Shown one piece after another: positions 17,811-26,776 of a stretch of DNA of 64,000 nt (its first letter is position 1; every line of letters starts with the position of its first letter). A model generated the notes under the pieces. It did not search any database. It was not told where the DNA came from and worked only from the letters and a program-made list of their open reading frames with translations. The DNA is from Rhodovulum visakhapatnamense. Its GTDB lineage: Bacteria; Pseudomonadota; Alphaproteobacteria; Rhodobacterales; Rhodobacteraceae. The stretch spans positions 186,001 to 250,000 of the forward strand of contig NZ_SOEB01000002.1 of NCBI RefSeq assembly GCF_004365965.1, written 5' to 3'. Both the position numbers and the translations under genes were made by a program.

Positions 17811-18281
17811 ATGACGCGCCCTTCCCTCGCCCTCTGGGCCCTTCCGCTTTGCGCCAATGCGGCCTCGGCCGATGTCATCGCTTCGAATCCCGACTCGGTG
17901 CTGAAGGCGCTTCGCGCCGAAGGTCTGGCGGCGACGATGGAAACCGACGATCTGGGCGATCCCAAGATCGTGACCCATCTGACGGGAAAGTCGAACACCG
18001 AATTTTCGGTGCTGTTCTATGGCTGCACCGACAATACCGACTGCAGCTCGATCCAGTTCTACGTCGCCTATGACATGCCCGACCCGGTCACCGCGCTGAA
18101 GATGAACCAGTGGAACCGCGAATGGCTGTTCAGCAAGGCCACGCTCGATGACGAGGGCGATCCGGGCCTTGAGATGGACGTGATCCTGGCCGAGCAGGGG
18201 GTCGACGACAAGCTGTTCGCGACGACCATCGACCTGTGGCGCCAGTCGATCGACGCCTTCGAGGATTTCATCGGCTGGTAA
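17811..18281 (+). CDS. Exported YbjN-domain protein
   Basis: A 156-residue protein with a short signal peptide (MTRPSLALWALPLCANAASA) and one YbjN-like (putative sensory transduction regulator) domain. The start is set by AAGGAGA 9 bases upstream. It is a tandem paralog of the preceding gene, 92 bases apart, with conserved Cys pairs in the GCTDNTDC segment that may form a disulfide in the periplasm. The molecular function of the family is not known. Confidence 0.8.
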   Translation: MTRPSLALWALPLCANAASADVIASNPDSVLKALRAEGLAATMETDDLGDPKIVTHLTGKSNTEFSVLFYGCTDNTDCSSIQFYVAYDMPDPVTALKMNQWNREWLFSKATLDDEGDPGLEMDVILAEQGVDDKLFATTIDLWRQSIDAFEDFIGW

Positions 18282-18327
18282 GGCGTCGGCCGGGCGCCTC
18301 CGGCCTGGCCGCTGCCTTGGGGGGCGG

Positions 18328-19521
18328 TCACAGCCGGTCCAGAAGCGCGCGCGTCGGCCAGGAATCGGCCGGAAGGCCCAGCCGGATCTGTTCGGCCTGC
18401 ACCGCCTCGCGGGTCTTTTCGCCAAGGATGCCGTCGATCCCGCCGACGTCATGGCCCCGCCGCGACAGTTTCTGCTGCAACGCCTTCATCTCGGGCCCCG
18501 AAAGCCCCGGCTCGGGCGCGCGCGGGTCGAAGATGGGGGCGCCCTCGAAACGGGTGGCCAGATAGGCCGCGGTCGTGACGTAGACGAGGCTCTGGTTCCA
18601 CTCGAAATAGACGCGGAAGTTGGGATAGGCGAGAAATGCCGGACCGTTCCGCCCCATCGGCAGCAGCACCGAGGCCGGAAGGTTGCCCGGGCCGAGGCTG
18701 CCGCTGCGCGCCCGCACCCCCAGCCGCGCCCAGTCCGACACCCGCTTGCCGTGGTCGAGCCCGGTCTCGGCCCAGTCGAGGTTGGCCGGAATGACGATTT
18801 CCTGCAGCCAGGGCTCGTTCGCGCGCCAGCCAAGCCCCTTCAGCATCTTGGCGGCCGACATCAGCGCATCGGGCGCCGAGGTCTTCAACAGCACATGCCC
18901 GTCGCCATCGCCATCGACGCCGTTTTCAAGGATGTCGGCGGGCAGCATCTGCACCTGACCGATTTCGCCCGCCCAGGCCCCGGTGGTGCGGGCCGGATCG
19001 AAATCGCCGCGTTCGTAAAGCGTCAGCGCCGAGAAGACCTGCGGCCGGAACAGGTCGGGCCGCCGGCAGTCATGGGCCAGCGTGACCAGCGCGTTCAGCG
19101 TGTTGAAGTCGCCCTGGACCGCCCCGAAATCGGTTTCGAGGGCCCAGAACGCCAACAACACGCCGCGCGAAACGCCGTAGGTCTGTTCGATTTTATCGAA
19201 CACGGCGTCGTAGCGGGCGGCGTTCTGCCGCCCGTTGTCCAGCCGCGAGTGGCTGATCAATCGTCGCGAGAAATCGATGAAATCCCGCTGAAACACCCCC
19301 TGCGCCCGGTCCGCCCGGATCACCGCCGGGTCCTGCCGCACGCCGACAAGGAACCGCTGCGCCGCCCCGGCGTCGTGGCCCCGGCGCACCGCCTCGTCGC
19401 GAAGCCCGGCCACGAAGCCGCCGAAATCGCCGCCGCAGGCCGCCCAGGCGCCGCCGGGCGCCCCGGGGGCAAGACCCAGCGACAGCAGGCACAGAACAAG
19501 CAGGGACGGCGACAGGCGCAT
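18328..19521 (-). CDS. Lytic murein transglycosylase, MltB type, with peptidoglycan-binding domain
   Basis: A 397-residue periplasmic enzyme that cleaves peptidoglycan glycan strands to 1,6-anhydro products. MRLSPSLLVLCLLSLGLAP starts a signal peptide. The catalytic glutamate lies in AFWALETDFGAVQG, and TTGAWAGEIGQVQMLPAD is the second MltB signature. A PG_binding_1 domain occupies about the last 65 residues (SGPEMKALQQKLSRRGHDVGG). ATG 19521 is preferred to 19548 because GGAG sits at the right distance. Unlike E. coli MltB, the lipobox cysteine is not obvious, so it is probably soluble. Confidence 0.9.
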   Translation of the reverse strand: MRLSPSLLVLCLLSLGLAPGAPGGAWAACGGDFGGFVAGLRDEAVRRGHDAGAAQRFLVGVRQDPAVIRADRAQGVFQRDFIDFSRRLISHSRLDNGRQNAARYDAVFDKIEQTYGVSRGVLLAFWALETDFGAVQGDFNTLNALVTLAHDCRRPDLFRPQVFSALTLYERGDFDPARTTGAWAGEIGQVQMLPADILENGVDGDGDGHVLLKTSAPDALMSAAKMLKGLGWRANEPWLQEIVIPANLDWAETGLDHGKRVSDWARLGVRARSGSLGPGNLPASVLLPMGRNGPAFLAYPNFRVYFEWNQSLVYVTTAAYLATRFEGAPIFDPRAPEPGLSGPEMKALQQKLSRRGHDVGGIDGILGEKTREAVQAEQIRLGLPADSWPTRALLDRL

Positions 19522-19600
19522 GAAAAGGCTCCGGACCATTTTAGACAAAATCGTTTTACGGCCGTCACCTTACCAAGCCATTACCGGCAGACAAGCTGGC

Positions 19601-20590
19601 TCAGGCGGCTTTCAGCCGGTCGCGCCCATGCGGTTCGGTCCAGTCGATCTGCGGGTTGATCGGGATGATCCGGTTCGGATTGATGGTGTCGTGGCTGTAA
19701 TGGTAGTGTCGCACGATATGGTCGAGATGCACCGTCGCGGCCACGCCCGGCCATTGATAGAGCTCGCGCGTGTAGGCCCAGAGATTGGGCATGTCGATCA
19801 GCCGGTTGCGGTTGCACTTGAAGTGCAGGTGATAGACCGGATCGAAGCGCAGGAGCGTGGTGAACAGTCGCCAGTCGGCCTCGGTGATCCGCGCGCCCAT
19901 CAGATAGCGCCGCGTCGAAAGCCGGTCTTCCAGCCAGTCGAGACTGTCGAACAGGGCATGCACCGCCTCGTCATAGGCGCCCTGCGACGTGGCGAACCCG
20001 GCCTTGTAGACACCGTTGTTGACGGTCTCGTAGACCCGCGCGTTGATCTCGTCGATCCCCTCGCGCAGGTCTTCGGGCCAATAGTCGTCGCGATTGCCGG
20101 TGATCCCGTCGAAAGCCGAATTGAACATCCGGATGATCTCGGAGGATTCGTTCGATACGATGGTCTGGCGCTGCGTGTCCCAGAGCACGGGCACCGTCAC
20201 CCGGCCCGAAACGTCCGGTTTCGCCCTGGTGTAGATGTCACGCAGGAAGGGCAGGCCATAAAGCCTGTCGCCGGTCGCGCCGGGAAAGCCGGTGTCGAAG
20301 GTCCAGCCATCGTCCAGCATGTCGGGATACACCACCGAGACGCCGATATGCGGCTCCAGCCCCTTCAGCGCGCGGAAGATCAGCGTCCGGTGCGCCCAGG
20401 GGCAGGCATAGGAGACGTAAAGATGATAGCGCCCGCTTTCGGCAGCAAAACCGCCCGAGCCGCTGGGTCCCGCAGCACCGTCGGGGGTGATCCAGTTGCG
20501 GAAACCGGCGGTCGAGCGGACAAAGCGCCCGCCATGGCTTTCGGTGTCGTACCAGCCGCTCTCCCAGCGGCCATCCATGAGATATCCCAT
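19601..20590 (-). CDS. Glutathionyl-hydroquinone reductase (YqjG/PcpF, Xi-class GST)
   Basis: A 329-residue glutathione transferase of the Xi class, which reduces glutathionyl-hydroquinones to free hydroquinones. The catalytic cysteine is in SYACPWAHRTLIFR near residue 50. The substrate-site motifs TVPVLWDTQRQTIVSNESSE and the long C-terminal helical domain ending in a TINPNRIIPINP segment are characteristic. AAGGAGGAG precedes the ATG at 20590; the longer reading from 20641 would add an untypical extension. It is monocistronic and faces the MltB gene on the same strand. Confidence 0.92.
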   Translation of the reverse strand: MGYLMDGRWESGWYDTESHGGRFVRSTAGFRNWITPDGAAGPSGSGGFAAESGRYHLYVSYACPWAHRTLIFRALKGLEPHIGVSVVYPDMLDDGWTFDTGFPGATGDRLYGLPFLRDIYTRAKPDVSGRVTVPVLWDTQRQTIVSNESSEIIRMFNSAFDGITGNRDDYWPEDLREGIDEINARVYETVNNGVYKAGFATSQGAYDEAVHALFDSLDWLEDRLSTRRYLMGARITEADWRLFTTLLRFDPVYHLHFKCNRNRLIDMPNLWAYTRELYQWPGVAATVHLDHIVRHYHYSHDTINPNRIIPINPQIDWTEPHGRDRLKAA

Positions 20591-20689
20591 ATCTCCTCCT
20601 TCTGTTTCAGGAAGAGATAGCGGCCCGCGCGGCCGGGGCATTGCCTCTGGCCGCGCATGGCCCCTGCGTCACCGCACGGGGCTGCGGGG

Positions 20690-21865
20690 CTATTGCAGGT
20701 CGGCGAAGGCCTTCTGCAACCGCTCGACCGCCTCGGCGACACGCGCCCTGGGGGTGGCGATGTTGAAGCGCAGGAACGCCTCGCCGCCGGTGCCGAAGGT
20801 GGCCCCGTGGTTCACCGCGATCTTCGCGTCCGCCTCGACCCGGCGGGTGAATTCCTCGGACGACATGCCGGTGCCCGAGGCATCGACCCAGGACAGGTAT
20901 GTCGCCTCGAGCGGCATGGACGACAGCCCCGGGATCGCGTTGATGCCCTCGTCGAACAGCGCGCGGTTGCCGTCGAGATAGGTCATCAGCGCGTCGATCC
21001 AGCCCGCGCCCTCGGGCGAATAGGCGGCGGTCGCCATGACCATGCCGAAGGAGTTCGCCGACAGGCCCAGCGCCGCCATCCGGGCCGCGAAGCGCGCGCG
21101 CAGCGCCGGGTCGGGCACGATGACGTTGCCGGTATGGGTGCCCGCGATGTTGAAGCTCTTGGTCGTGGCGGTCAGCATGACCAGCCGGTCGCGCACGCTG
21201 TCGTCGACCAGATCCATGACCGTGTGACGCGGCGCGCCCGGATAGACCAGGTCGTGATGGATCTCGTCCGAGACCAGCACCAGATCGTGGCGTTTCGCGA
21301 AATCCGCGACGCCCTGCAATTCGTCGCGGGTCCAGACCCGGCCGCCGGGATTGTGCGGCGAACACAGGATCACCATGGTCTCGGCCCCGGTCATCTGCGC
21401 GTCATAGGCCGCGAAATCCATCTCGTAGCGGCCGCCGCGGTTGACCAGCGGGCATTCGACAACGGTACGGCCCGCCGCCCGGATCACCCGGGCGAAGGCG
21501 TGATAGACCGGCGTGAACAGCACCACCCCGTCGCCCGGCGCGGTGAAGGCGTCGACGCAGACCGCGGTGCCGTTCACAAGCCCGTGCGTGGTGAAGATCG
21601 CGGCCGGATCGACCTTCCAGCCATGGCGGGTCTGCATCCACCAGCCGATCGCCTCCTTGTAGGCGCGGTCGTCGCCGAAATAGCCGAAGATCCCGTGATC
21701 GAGCATGCCGCGCAGCGCCTCGGCCACGCAGGCCGGCGGACGGAAGTCCATGTCGGCGACCCACATCGCCAGCCCGTCCGCCGCCGGAACGCCGTAGATC
21801 GGCTCCATCATGTCCCATTTCGAGGAATGGGTGCCGCGGCGGTCGATGATCTCGTCGAAATTCAT
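20690..21865 (-). CDS. MalY/PatB family PLP-dependent C-S lyase or aminotransferase
   Basis: A 391-residue fold-type I pyridoxal phosphate enzyme starting MNFDEIIDRRGTHSSKWD, the MalY/PatB signature. The PLP lysine lies in LTATTKSFNIAGTH and the ligand segment LCSPHNPGGRVW is present. PatB/MalY members are cystathionine beta-lyases that make homocysteine, pyruvate and ammonia; some act as aminotransferases. AGGAGC precedes the ATG at 21865. A divergent start to the def cluster lies 135 bases away. Confidence 0.9.
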   Translation of the reverse strand: MNFDEIIDRRGTHSSKWDMMEPIYGVPAADGLAMWVADMDFRPPACVAEALRGMLDHGIFGYFGDDRAYKEAIGWWMQTRHGWKVDPAAIFTTHGLVNGTAVCVDAFTAPGDGVVLFTPVYHAFARVIRAAGRTVVECPLVNRGGRYEMDFAAYDAQMTGAETMVILCSPHNPGGRVWTRDELQGVADFAKRHDLVLVSDEIHHDLVYPGAPRHTVMDLVDDSVRDRLVMLTATTKSFNIAGTHTGNVIVPDPALRARFAARMAALGLSANSFGMVMATAAYSPEGAGWIDALMTYLDGNRALFDEGINAIPGLSSMPLEATYLSWVDASGTGMSSEEFTRRVEADAKIAVNHGATFGTGGEAFLRFNIATPRARVAEAVERLQKAFADLQ

Positions 21866-22000
21866 GGGGCGCTCCTGTCTTGCGCGCGTCAAGCTAGCGA
21901 CTTGGTGCCCCAGCGCAAGGTCTCTGCCGGGAACGGGCCGGTGCGCGGACCCGACACGCCGCATTGCGCGGCGGCGCGGCTTCGCCTAAATCCGACGATC

Positions 22001-22522
22001 ATGAGCATTCGACCGATCCTGATCCATCCCGACCCGCGCCTCAAGACGGTGGCCGACCCGGTGTCGGACATCACCGCCGAGCTGCAGAAGCTTGCCGAGG
22101 ACATGCTGGAAACCATGTACGACGCGCCGGGCATCGGGCTGGCCGCGCCGCAGATCGGCGTGCTGTCGCGGCTGATCGTCATGGACTGCGCCAAGGACGA
22201 GGGCGTCCGGCCCAAGCCCTTCGCGATGTTCAACCCCGAGGTCGTGTGGGCCTCGGACGACAGGAACATCCACGAAGAGGGCTGCCTGTCGATCCCCGAG
22301 ACCTATGCCGAGGTCACCCGCCCGGCCGAGGTGATCGTGCGCTGGACCGACCCGTCGGGCGACCCGAAGGAAGACAAGTTCACCGGGCTCTGGGCGACCT
22401 GCGTCCAGCACGAGATCGACCATCTCGAGGGCAAGCTTTTCATCGACTACCTCAAGCCGCTGAAGCGCCAGCTCATCACCCGCAAGATGGTCAAGCTGAA
22501 ACGTGAACGGGGCCGGGCGTGA
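22001..22522 (+). CDS. def: Peptide deformylase (def copy 1, canonical)
   Basis: A 173-residue metalloenzyme that removes the N-formyl group from nascent proteins. All three motifs are intact: GIGLAAPQ (44-51), EGCLS (93-97, metal ligand Cys95) and HEIDH (137-141, two His ligands and catalytic Glu138). First gene of a four-gene run def-def-def-like-fmt joined by 1-4 base overlaps, so deformylation and formylation genes share one transcript. This copy is the likely housekeeping enzyme. Confidence 0.96.
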   Translation: MSIRPILIHPDPRLKTVADPVSDITAELQKLAEDMLETMYDAPGIGLAAPQIGVLSRLIVMDCAKDEGVRPKPFAMFNPEVVWASDDRNIHEEGCLSIPETYAEVTRPAEVIVRWTDPSGDPKEDKFTGLWATCVQHEIDHLEGKLFIDYLKPLKRQLITRKMVKLKRERGRA

Positions 22523-23013
22523 GCGTCCTGCCGATCCTGCACTGGCCGGACCCGCGTCTTGCGACGCCGTGCCAGCCGGTCGGGCAGGTGACGCCGGAAA
22601 TCGCGCGTCTGGCGCAGGAAATGCTCGAAACCATGTACGCGGCGCCCGGGCGCGGGCTGGCCGCGCCGCAGGTCGGTGTGCTGAAGCGGCTGTTCGTGAT
22701 GGACGTGAACGGCGCCGCCGGGCCGCGCAGCCCGCGGATCTTCGTCGACCCGGTGATCGAAGAGCGCGCCGCCGACACCATGACCGGCCCCGAGGGCTGC
22801 CTGTCGCTGCCCGGGATCGTGGCCGAGGTCGAGCGGGCGATCGAGATCACGCTCCGCTGGACCGATCTCGACGGCACCCGCCGGCGCGAGGTGCTGTCGG
22901 GCATCTCGGCGGTCTGCGCCCAGCACGAGATCGACCATCTCGACGGCATCGTCACCCTGAACCGCGTCGATGCCGGCCAGCGCAGCGAACTGGAAGCGGC
23001 CTACCGCGCATGA
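22519..23013 (+). CDS. Peptide deformylase (def copy 2)
   Basis: A 164-residue second deformylase starting at GTG 22519, which overlaps the previous stop (GTGA). Motifs GRGLAAPQ (44-51), EGCLS (92-96) and HEIDH (136-140) are complete, so activity is expected. It is clearly a tandem paralog of copy 1: both share the opening P-I-L-x-x-P-D-P-R-L pattern, but it is shorter at the C-terminus. Differences in the loops suggest a different substrate preference or expression, which cannot be resolved here. Confidence 0.92.
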   Translation: MSVLPILHWPDPRLATPCQPVGQVTPEIARLAQEMLETMYAAPGRGLAAPQVGVLKRLFVMDVNGAAGPRSPRIFVDPVIEERAADTMTGPEGCLSLPGIVAEVERAIEITLRWTDLDGTRRREVLSGISAVCAQHEIDHLDGIVTLNRVDAGQRSELEAAYRA

Positions 23014-23513
23014 TCCGCCCGATCCTGCATTGGCCCGACCCGCGCCTGGCCACCCCGGCCGCGCCGGTCGAGGCCGTCACCGACGAGATCCGCGCGATCT
23101 GGGCCGACATGATCGACACCATGGAGGCGATGCCCGGCCATGGCGTCGGGCTGGCCGCGAACCAGATCGGCGTGCTGCTGCGCCTCGCGGTCCTCGACTG
23201 CAACGAGATGCGCGGCGCGGCCATGCGGCTTGCCAATCCTGAAATCGTCGCCGCCTCGGACGATCTGTCGGCCTATGACGAGGCCAGCCCCTGCCTGCCC
23301 GGGGTCGATGCCACCGTCACCCGCCCCGCCCGGGTCACGGTCCGCTTTCTGAATGAGCAGGGCGAACCCGAGACGCGCGAATTTTCCGGTCTCTGGGCGA
23401 CATCGGTCCAGCATCAGATCGACCATCTTGCAGGACGGATGTATTTCGACACCCTCTCAAGGCTGAAACGCGACCGCCTTCTGAAGAAGGCCCGGAAACT
23501 GGGGAAACGCTGA
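23010..23513 (+). CDS. Peptide deformylase-like protein lacking the catalytic Glu (def copy 3)
   Basis: A 167-residue third paralog overlapping copy 2 by 4 bases (ATGA) and fmt by one base (TGATG). Motif 1 is GVGLAANQ (45-52). Motif 2 has changed from EGCLS to SPCLP but keeps Cys95. Motif 3 is HQIDH (135-139): both histidines stay, but the catalytic glutamate is Gln136. Metal binding is thus expected without normal hydrolysis, since the HExxH glutamate is essential in studied deformylases. It may bind formyl-peptides, regulate, or act on another substrate. Confidence 0.9.
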   Translation: MIRPILHWPDPRLATPAAPVEAVTDEIRAIWADMIDTMEAMPGHGVGLAANQIGVLLRLAVLDCNEMRGAAMRLANPEIVAASDDLSAYDEASPCLPGVDATVTRPARVTVRFLNEQGEPETREFSGLWATSVQHQIDHLAGRMYFDTLSRLKRDRLLKKARKLGKR

Positions 23514-24412
23514 TGCGGGTGACGTTCATGGGAACGCCGGACTTCTCGGTGCCGGTGCTCGACGCGCTGGTCGCGGCGGGCCACGAGATCGCCTGCGTCT
23601 ACACCCAGCCGCCCCGCCCCGCAGGCCGCGGCAAGAAGGACCGCCCGACGCCCGTCCATGCCCGGGCCGAGGAACTTGGCCTGATGGTCCGCCATCCGAA
23701 GACGCTCCGGACCGAGGAACAGGACGTGGCCTTCGCCTCGCTCGACCCCGATGTGGCGGTGGTCGTGGCCTACGGGCTGATCCTGCCGCGTCAGATCCTC
23801 GAGGCGCCCTGCCGGGGCTGCCTGAACATCCACGCCTCGCTCTTGCCACGCTGGCGCGGCGCCGCGCCGATCCATCGCGCGATCATGGCGGGCGACACCG
23901 AAACCGGCGTCTGCATCATGCGGATGGAGGAAGGGCTCGATACCGGACCGGTGCTGTTGCGCGAGGCGACGCCCATCGGACCCGAGGACACCACCGGCGA
24001 GTTGCACGACCGGCTGTCGGCGATGGGCGCGCGGCTGATCGTCGAGGCGCTCGAGAAGCTGCGCGATCTGCCGCCCCAAGATCAGCCCGGGGACGGCGTG
24101 ACCTATGCCGCCAAGATCGACAAGGCCGAGGCCCGGGTGGACTGGACCCGCCCCGCCCCTGAGGTCGCGCGCCATATCAACGGGCTGTCGCCCTTCCCCG
24201 GCGCCTGGTGCGATGTGGCAGGCGAGCGCCTGAAGCTGCTGCGCGCCCGCGCGGTGGAGGGTACCGCCGCCCCCGGCACGGTCCTGGGCGGGCTCACCGT
24301 CGCCTGCGGCGAGGGCGCGGTCGAGATCCTCGAGGCCCAGCGCCAGGGCAAGCGCCCGATGCGCGCCGCCGAGATCCTGCGCGGCTTTCCCCTGCCCGAG
24401 CGGCTGGGCTGA
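23513..24412 (+). CDS. fmt: Methionyl-tRNA formyltransferase
   Basis: A 299-residue enzyme that formylates initiator Met-tRNA from 10-formyl-tetrahydrofolate. The N-terminal catalytic domain begins [19 protein letters not shown] and holds the formyl-transfer segment [20 protein letters not shown] near residue 110. The C-terminal tRNA-binding domain runs from about 205. It is translationally coupled to the third deformylase-like gene and closes the operon. Length is close to the 305-315 typical of the family. Confidence 0.96.
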   Translation: MRVTFMGTPDFSVPVLDALVAAGHEIACVYTQPPRPAGRGKKDRPTPVHARAEELGLMVRHPKTLRTEEQDVAFASLDPDVAVVVAYGLILPRQILEAPCRGCLNIHASLLPRWRGAAPIHRAIMAGDTETGVCIMRMEEGLDTGPVLLREATPIGPEDTTGELHDRLSAMGARLIVEALEKLRDLPPQDQPGDGVTYAAKIDKAEARVDWTRPAPEVARHINGLSPFPGAWCDVAGERLKLLRARAVEGTAAPGTVLGGLTVACGEGAVEILEAQRQGKRPMRAAEILRGFPLPERLG

Positions 24413-24535
24413 GACAGGCGCAGCCGCGCCCGTTGTCGCGACAACCCCGCCGGGCGCAAGGCGCGCATCGCTGCTGGCCCATGCCAAGGCCCCGCAGCGC
24501 AGGACCCAATGCACAAGACCCGTGCCATCCGCGCC

Positions 24536-25168
24536 TCAGGCCCGGATATGCGTCTTCCAATGCAGGTAAAGCCCTTCGACATCGCCGCTTGTCAGCATCG
24601 GCATCGCATCCCTCAACTGGTCCTCGGACCAGTCCCACCACCGCATCTCCTGCAGAAGACCGACGATCCTGGCCTCGAACCTCTTGCGGAGGGTCCGGGC
24701 CGGGTTGCCCGCCACGATTGCATAGGGTTCGACATCGCGGGTCACCACCGCACGGGTGCCGATCACGGCGCCGTCGCCGATCGTCAGCCCCGGCAGCACG
24801 ATCGCCTCGGCCCCGATCCAGACATCATTGCCGATGACCGTGTCCCCGGCCTGACGATAGCCGTTCCGGGCTCCGCCGAAGGCCTCGACCTCCGACATCC
24901 AGTAGAAGGGAAAGGTGCTGATCCAGTCGCTCCGATGGCCCTGATTGCCCGCCATGATGAAGGCCGCTCCGGTTCCGATCGAACAGAAGCTGCCGACAAG
25001 AAGGCGGTCGACGCCCTCGTCAGGCAGCAGGTACCGGGCACAGTCATCGAAGCTGTGCCCATGGTAGTAGCCCGAATAATAGCTGTATTTTCCGACCTTG
25101 ATGTTCGGGTTGGTCACCTGACGGTCAAGCGTGATCCCCCGGAAGGGGCTTTCAAAGACGTTTTCCAT
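24536..25168 (-). CDS. catB: Type-B (hexapeptide) chloramphenicol acetyltransferase
   Basis: A 210-residue left-handed beta-helix acetyltransferase. It opens [11 protein letters not shown] and continues [20 protein letters not shown], close to the CatB/xenobiotic acetyltransferase pattern, with the catalytic His in the [16 protein letters not shown] region. [19 protein letters not shown] and [15 protein letters not shown] are also typical. Such enzymes acetylate chloramphenicol; chromosomal homologs may have other natural substrates. The gene is isolated, flanked by 123 and about 318 non-coding bases, which suggests an inserted or mobile-origin gene. The ATG at 25168 follows AGGAAA. Confidence 0.9.
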   Translation of the reverse strand: MENVFESPFRGITLDRQVTNPNIKVGKYSYYSGYYHGHSFDDCARYLLPDEGVDRLLVGSFCSIGTGAAFIMAGNQGHRSDWISTFPFYWMSEVEAFGGARNGYRQAGDTVIGNDVWIGAEAIVLPGLTIGDGAVIGTRAVVTRDVEPYAIVAGNPARTLRKRFEARIVGLLQEMRWWDWSEDQLRDAMPMLTSGDVEGLYLHWKTHIRA

Positions 25169-25486
25169 GTGCCGTTTCCTGAATGAATTGGACAGTCGCG
25201 CATACGCGCAGAGAACCCGGTCGCCGGTCGCGACGGGCCATGGCCCTGCGTCGAAGCGCAAGGCGTCATTCAGATGGTTCGGTCGGCCGACTTCACGGCA
25301 TGCCCCTGGAACGCTGAAACAGACACGGCCCCAAGCATAGATGATCCGCGATAGCGCGCAAGCCGACGGGAGCGGGCGGCGGCACCGTCAGGGCCGCATC
25401 GGGAGGGGATATGCCGTTCGGACCGAAATCCTGTGCCCGACCGGTCTGCTCTGGCATAAACTCCCGTCACGCCCCATATTCACGGC

Positions 25487-25726
25487 ATGGGCATGGTCTT
25501 TCTTCTCATCGTCGGCGCCGCGGCCGGTTTTCTGGCCACCCGGATCATGCGGGTCGAGGCCGATGTGCTGACCACCGTCGCGCTGGGCGTTCTGGGCGCG
25601 CTGATCGGCGGGGTGCTGATCCGCATCCTGCTGACCATCACCGGCGCGATGGCGGGACTGGTCGGCGCGGTGCTGGGCGCGATGGCGCTGATCTGGGCCT
25701 ATCAGACCTATATCGGGCGGCGCTGA
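25487..25726 (+). CDS. GlsB/YeaQ/YmgE-type small membrane protein
   Basis: A 79-residue, very hydrophobic, glycine-rich protein with three membrane segments (about 4-20, 26-44, 51-72). The pattern AAAGFLATRIMR followed by LGVLGALIGGVL matches the transglycosylase-associated (GlsB/YeaQ) family of stress-linked membrane proteins with no firm function. The start could be residue 1 or the second ATG at 25493. It converges with the FAD oxidoreductase gene 3 bases downstream. Confidence 0.75.
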   Translation: MGMVFLLIVGAAAGFLATRIMRVEADVLTTVALGVLGALIGGVLIRILLTITGAMAGLVGAVLGAMALIWAYQTYIGRR

Positions 25727-25729
25727 GGC

Positions 25730-26776
25730 TCAAAGGCTCGCCTCGACCCGGAAGCCTTCGGGAATGTCGTCCCGGCCCTCCAGCGCCAGCGCGGCCATCA
25801 GCTCGCCCACCTTCGGCGCCAGCCCGATGCCGATCTTGAACCCGCCATTGGCCACGAACTGCCCCGTCCGCCCGGGCCAGCGCCCCAGCATCGGCGCGAT
25901 GGTCCTGGCGCGCGGGCGCACGCCCGCCCAGCGCTCGATCACCTCGGCCCCCGCCAGCGCCGGACAGACCGCCCGGGCCCGGGCGATCACCGCATCGAGC
26001 CGCGCATCGGTGCTGTAGGGATCGTCGAACTCGCGTTCCGAGGTCGAACCGACGGCGACCGTGCCATCGGCATGGGGCACGATCAGCACGCCATCGGCAT
26101 AGACCTGCGGCACCGCGCCTGCCTCATGGCCAAGGATCGCCGCCTGTCCCTTGACGCCGCTGCCGACCTGATGGCCCAGATCGGCCGACAGTTCAGCGAG
26201 CCCCGGATAGCCCGTGGCCCAGATCACCAGCCCCTCGAGCGGCCCCTCGGCACCGCAGGACACCTCGCCGCCCAAAGCACGGATCGCCTCGGCCAGCGCC
26301 GCGCAGGCGGCGCGCGGCGCGATCCGGGCCGACAGCGTGTCATGGACCAGCCAGCCAAAGGGCGTCTCGGGCACCAGGCCCTCAGCCTCGCCCGCCCGGA
26401 TCACCCGCCAGGCGGCCTGCCCCCGCCAGAGCGTTTCGGCCTCGACGGCGCGGGCCCTGGCGCGGGCCAGCGCCTTGTCGTCGGCAATCGGCTGATAGCG
26501 CCCGACCCGGCCATAGCCCGTGCACCGGCCGCTTGTCGCCTCGACCTCTGCCCAGAAGGCCCCGGCCGCGATCAGGCTTTCGAACTGGAACTGCTTCTTG
26601 GGGTTCCACTGCTCGGGCACATGCGGGCTGAGCGCGCCGACCGGCGTGCCGCTGGCCCCGGCGCCGGGATGCGACCATTCGACGACGCGCACCCTTGCGC
26701 CCCGCCGCGCGCAGGCATAGGCCGAGGACAACCCGAATACCCCTGCCCCCATCACGGTCACGTCCACCGGTGCCAT
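25730..26776 (-). CDS. FAD-dependent oxidoreductase, DadA/ThiO family, candidate split MnmC oxidase
   Basis: A 348-residue D-amino-acid-oxidase-type flavoprotein. FAD binding is shown by VTVMGAGVFGLSSAYACARRG (7-27) and the C-terminal NGGFKIGIGLAPKVGELMA. The segment GASGTPVGALSPHVPEQWN resembles that of the MnmC oxidase domain (G-A-S-G-x-x-x-G). Its start codon overlaps that of mnmD on the other strand. In E. coli, MnmC is one protein: MnmD-like methyltransferase plus this kind of oxidase, which removes the carboxymethyl group from cmnm5s2U34. The neighbourhood thus suggests the split oxidase half; glycine oxidase (ThiO) is the alternative. Confidence 0.8.
   Translation of the reverse strand: MAPVDVTVMGAGVFGLSSAYACARRGARVRVVEWSHPGAGASGTPVGALSPHVPEQWNPKKQFQFESLIAAGAFWAEVEATSGRCTGYGRVGRYQPIADDKALARARARAVEAETLWRGQAAWRVIRAGEAEGLVPETPFGWLVHDTLSARIAPRAACAALAEAIRALGGEVSCGAEGPLEGLVIWATGYPGLAELSADLGHQVGSGVKGQAAILGHEAGAVPQVYADGVLIVPHADGTVAVGSTSEREFDDPYSTDARLDAVIARARAVCPALAGAEVIERWAGVRPRARTIAPMLGRWPGRTGQFVANGGFKIGIGLAPKVGELMAALALEGRDDIPEGFRVEASL

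Noticed and set aside
25411-25839. A 142-residue frame starting with ATG behind GGGAGGGGAT
   Set aside because: It overlaps the GlsB-like gene in another frame and reads as Arg/Ser/Pro-rich sequence typical of shadow frames, despite the good ribosome site.
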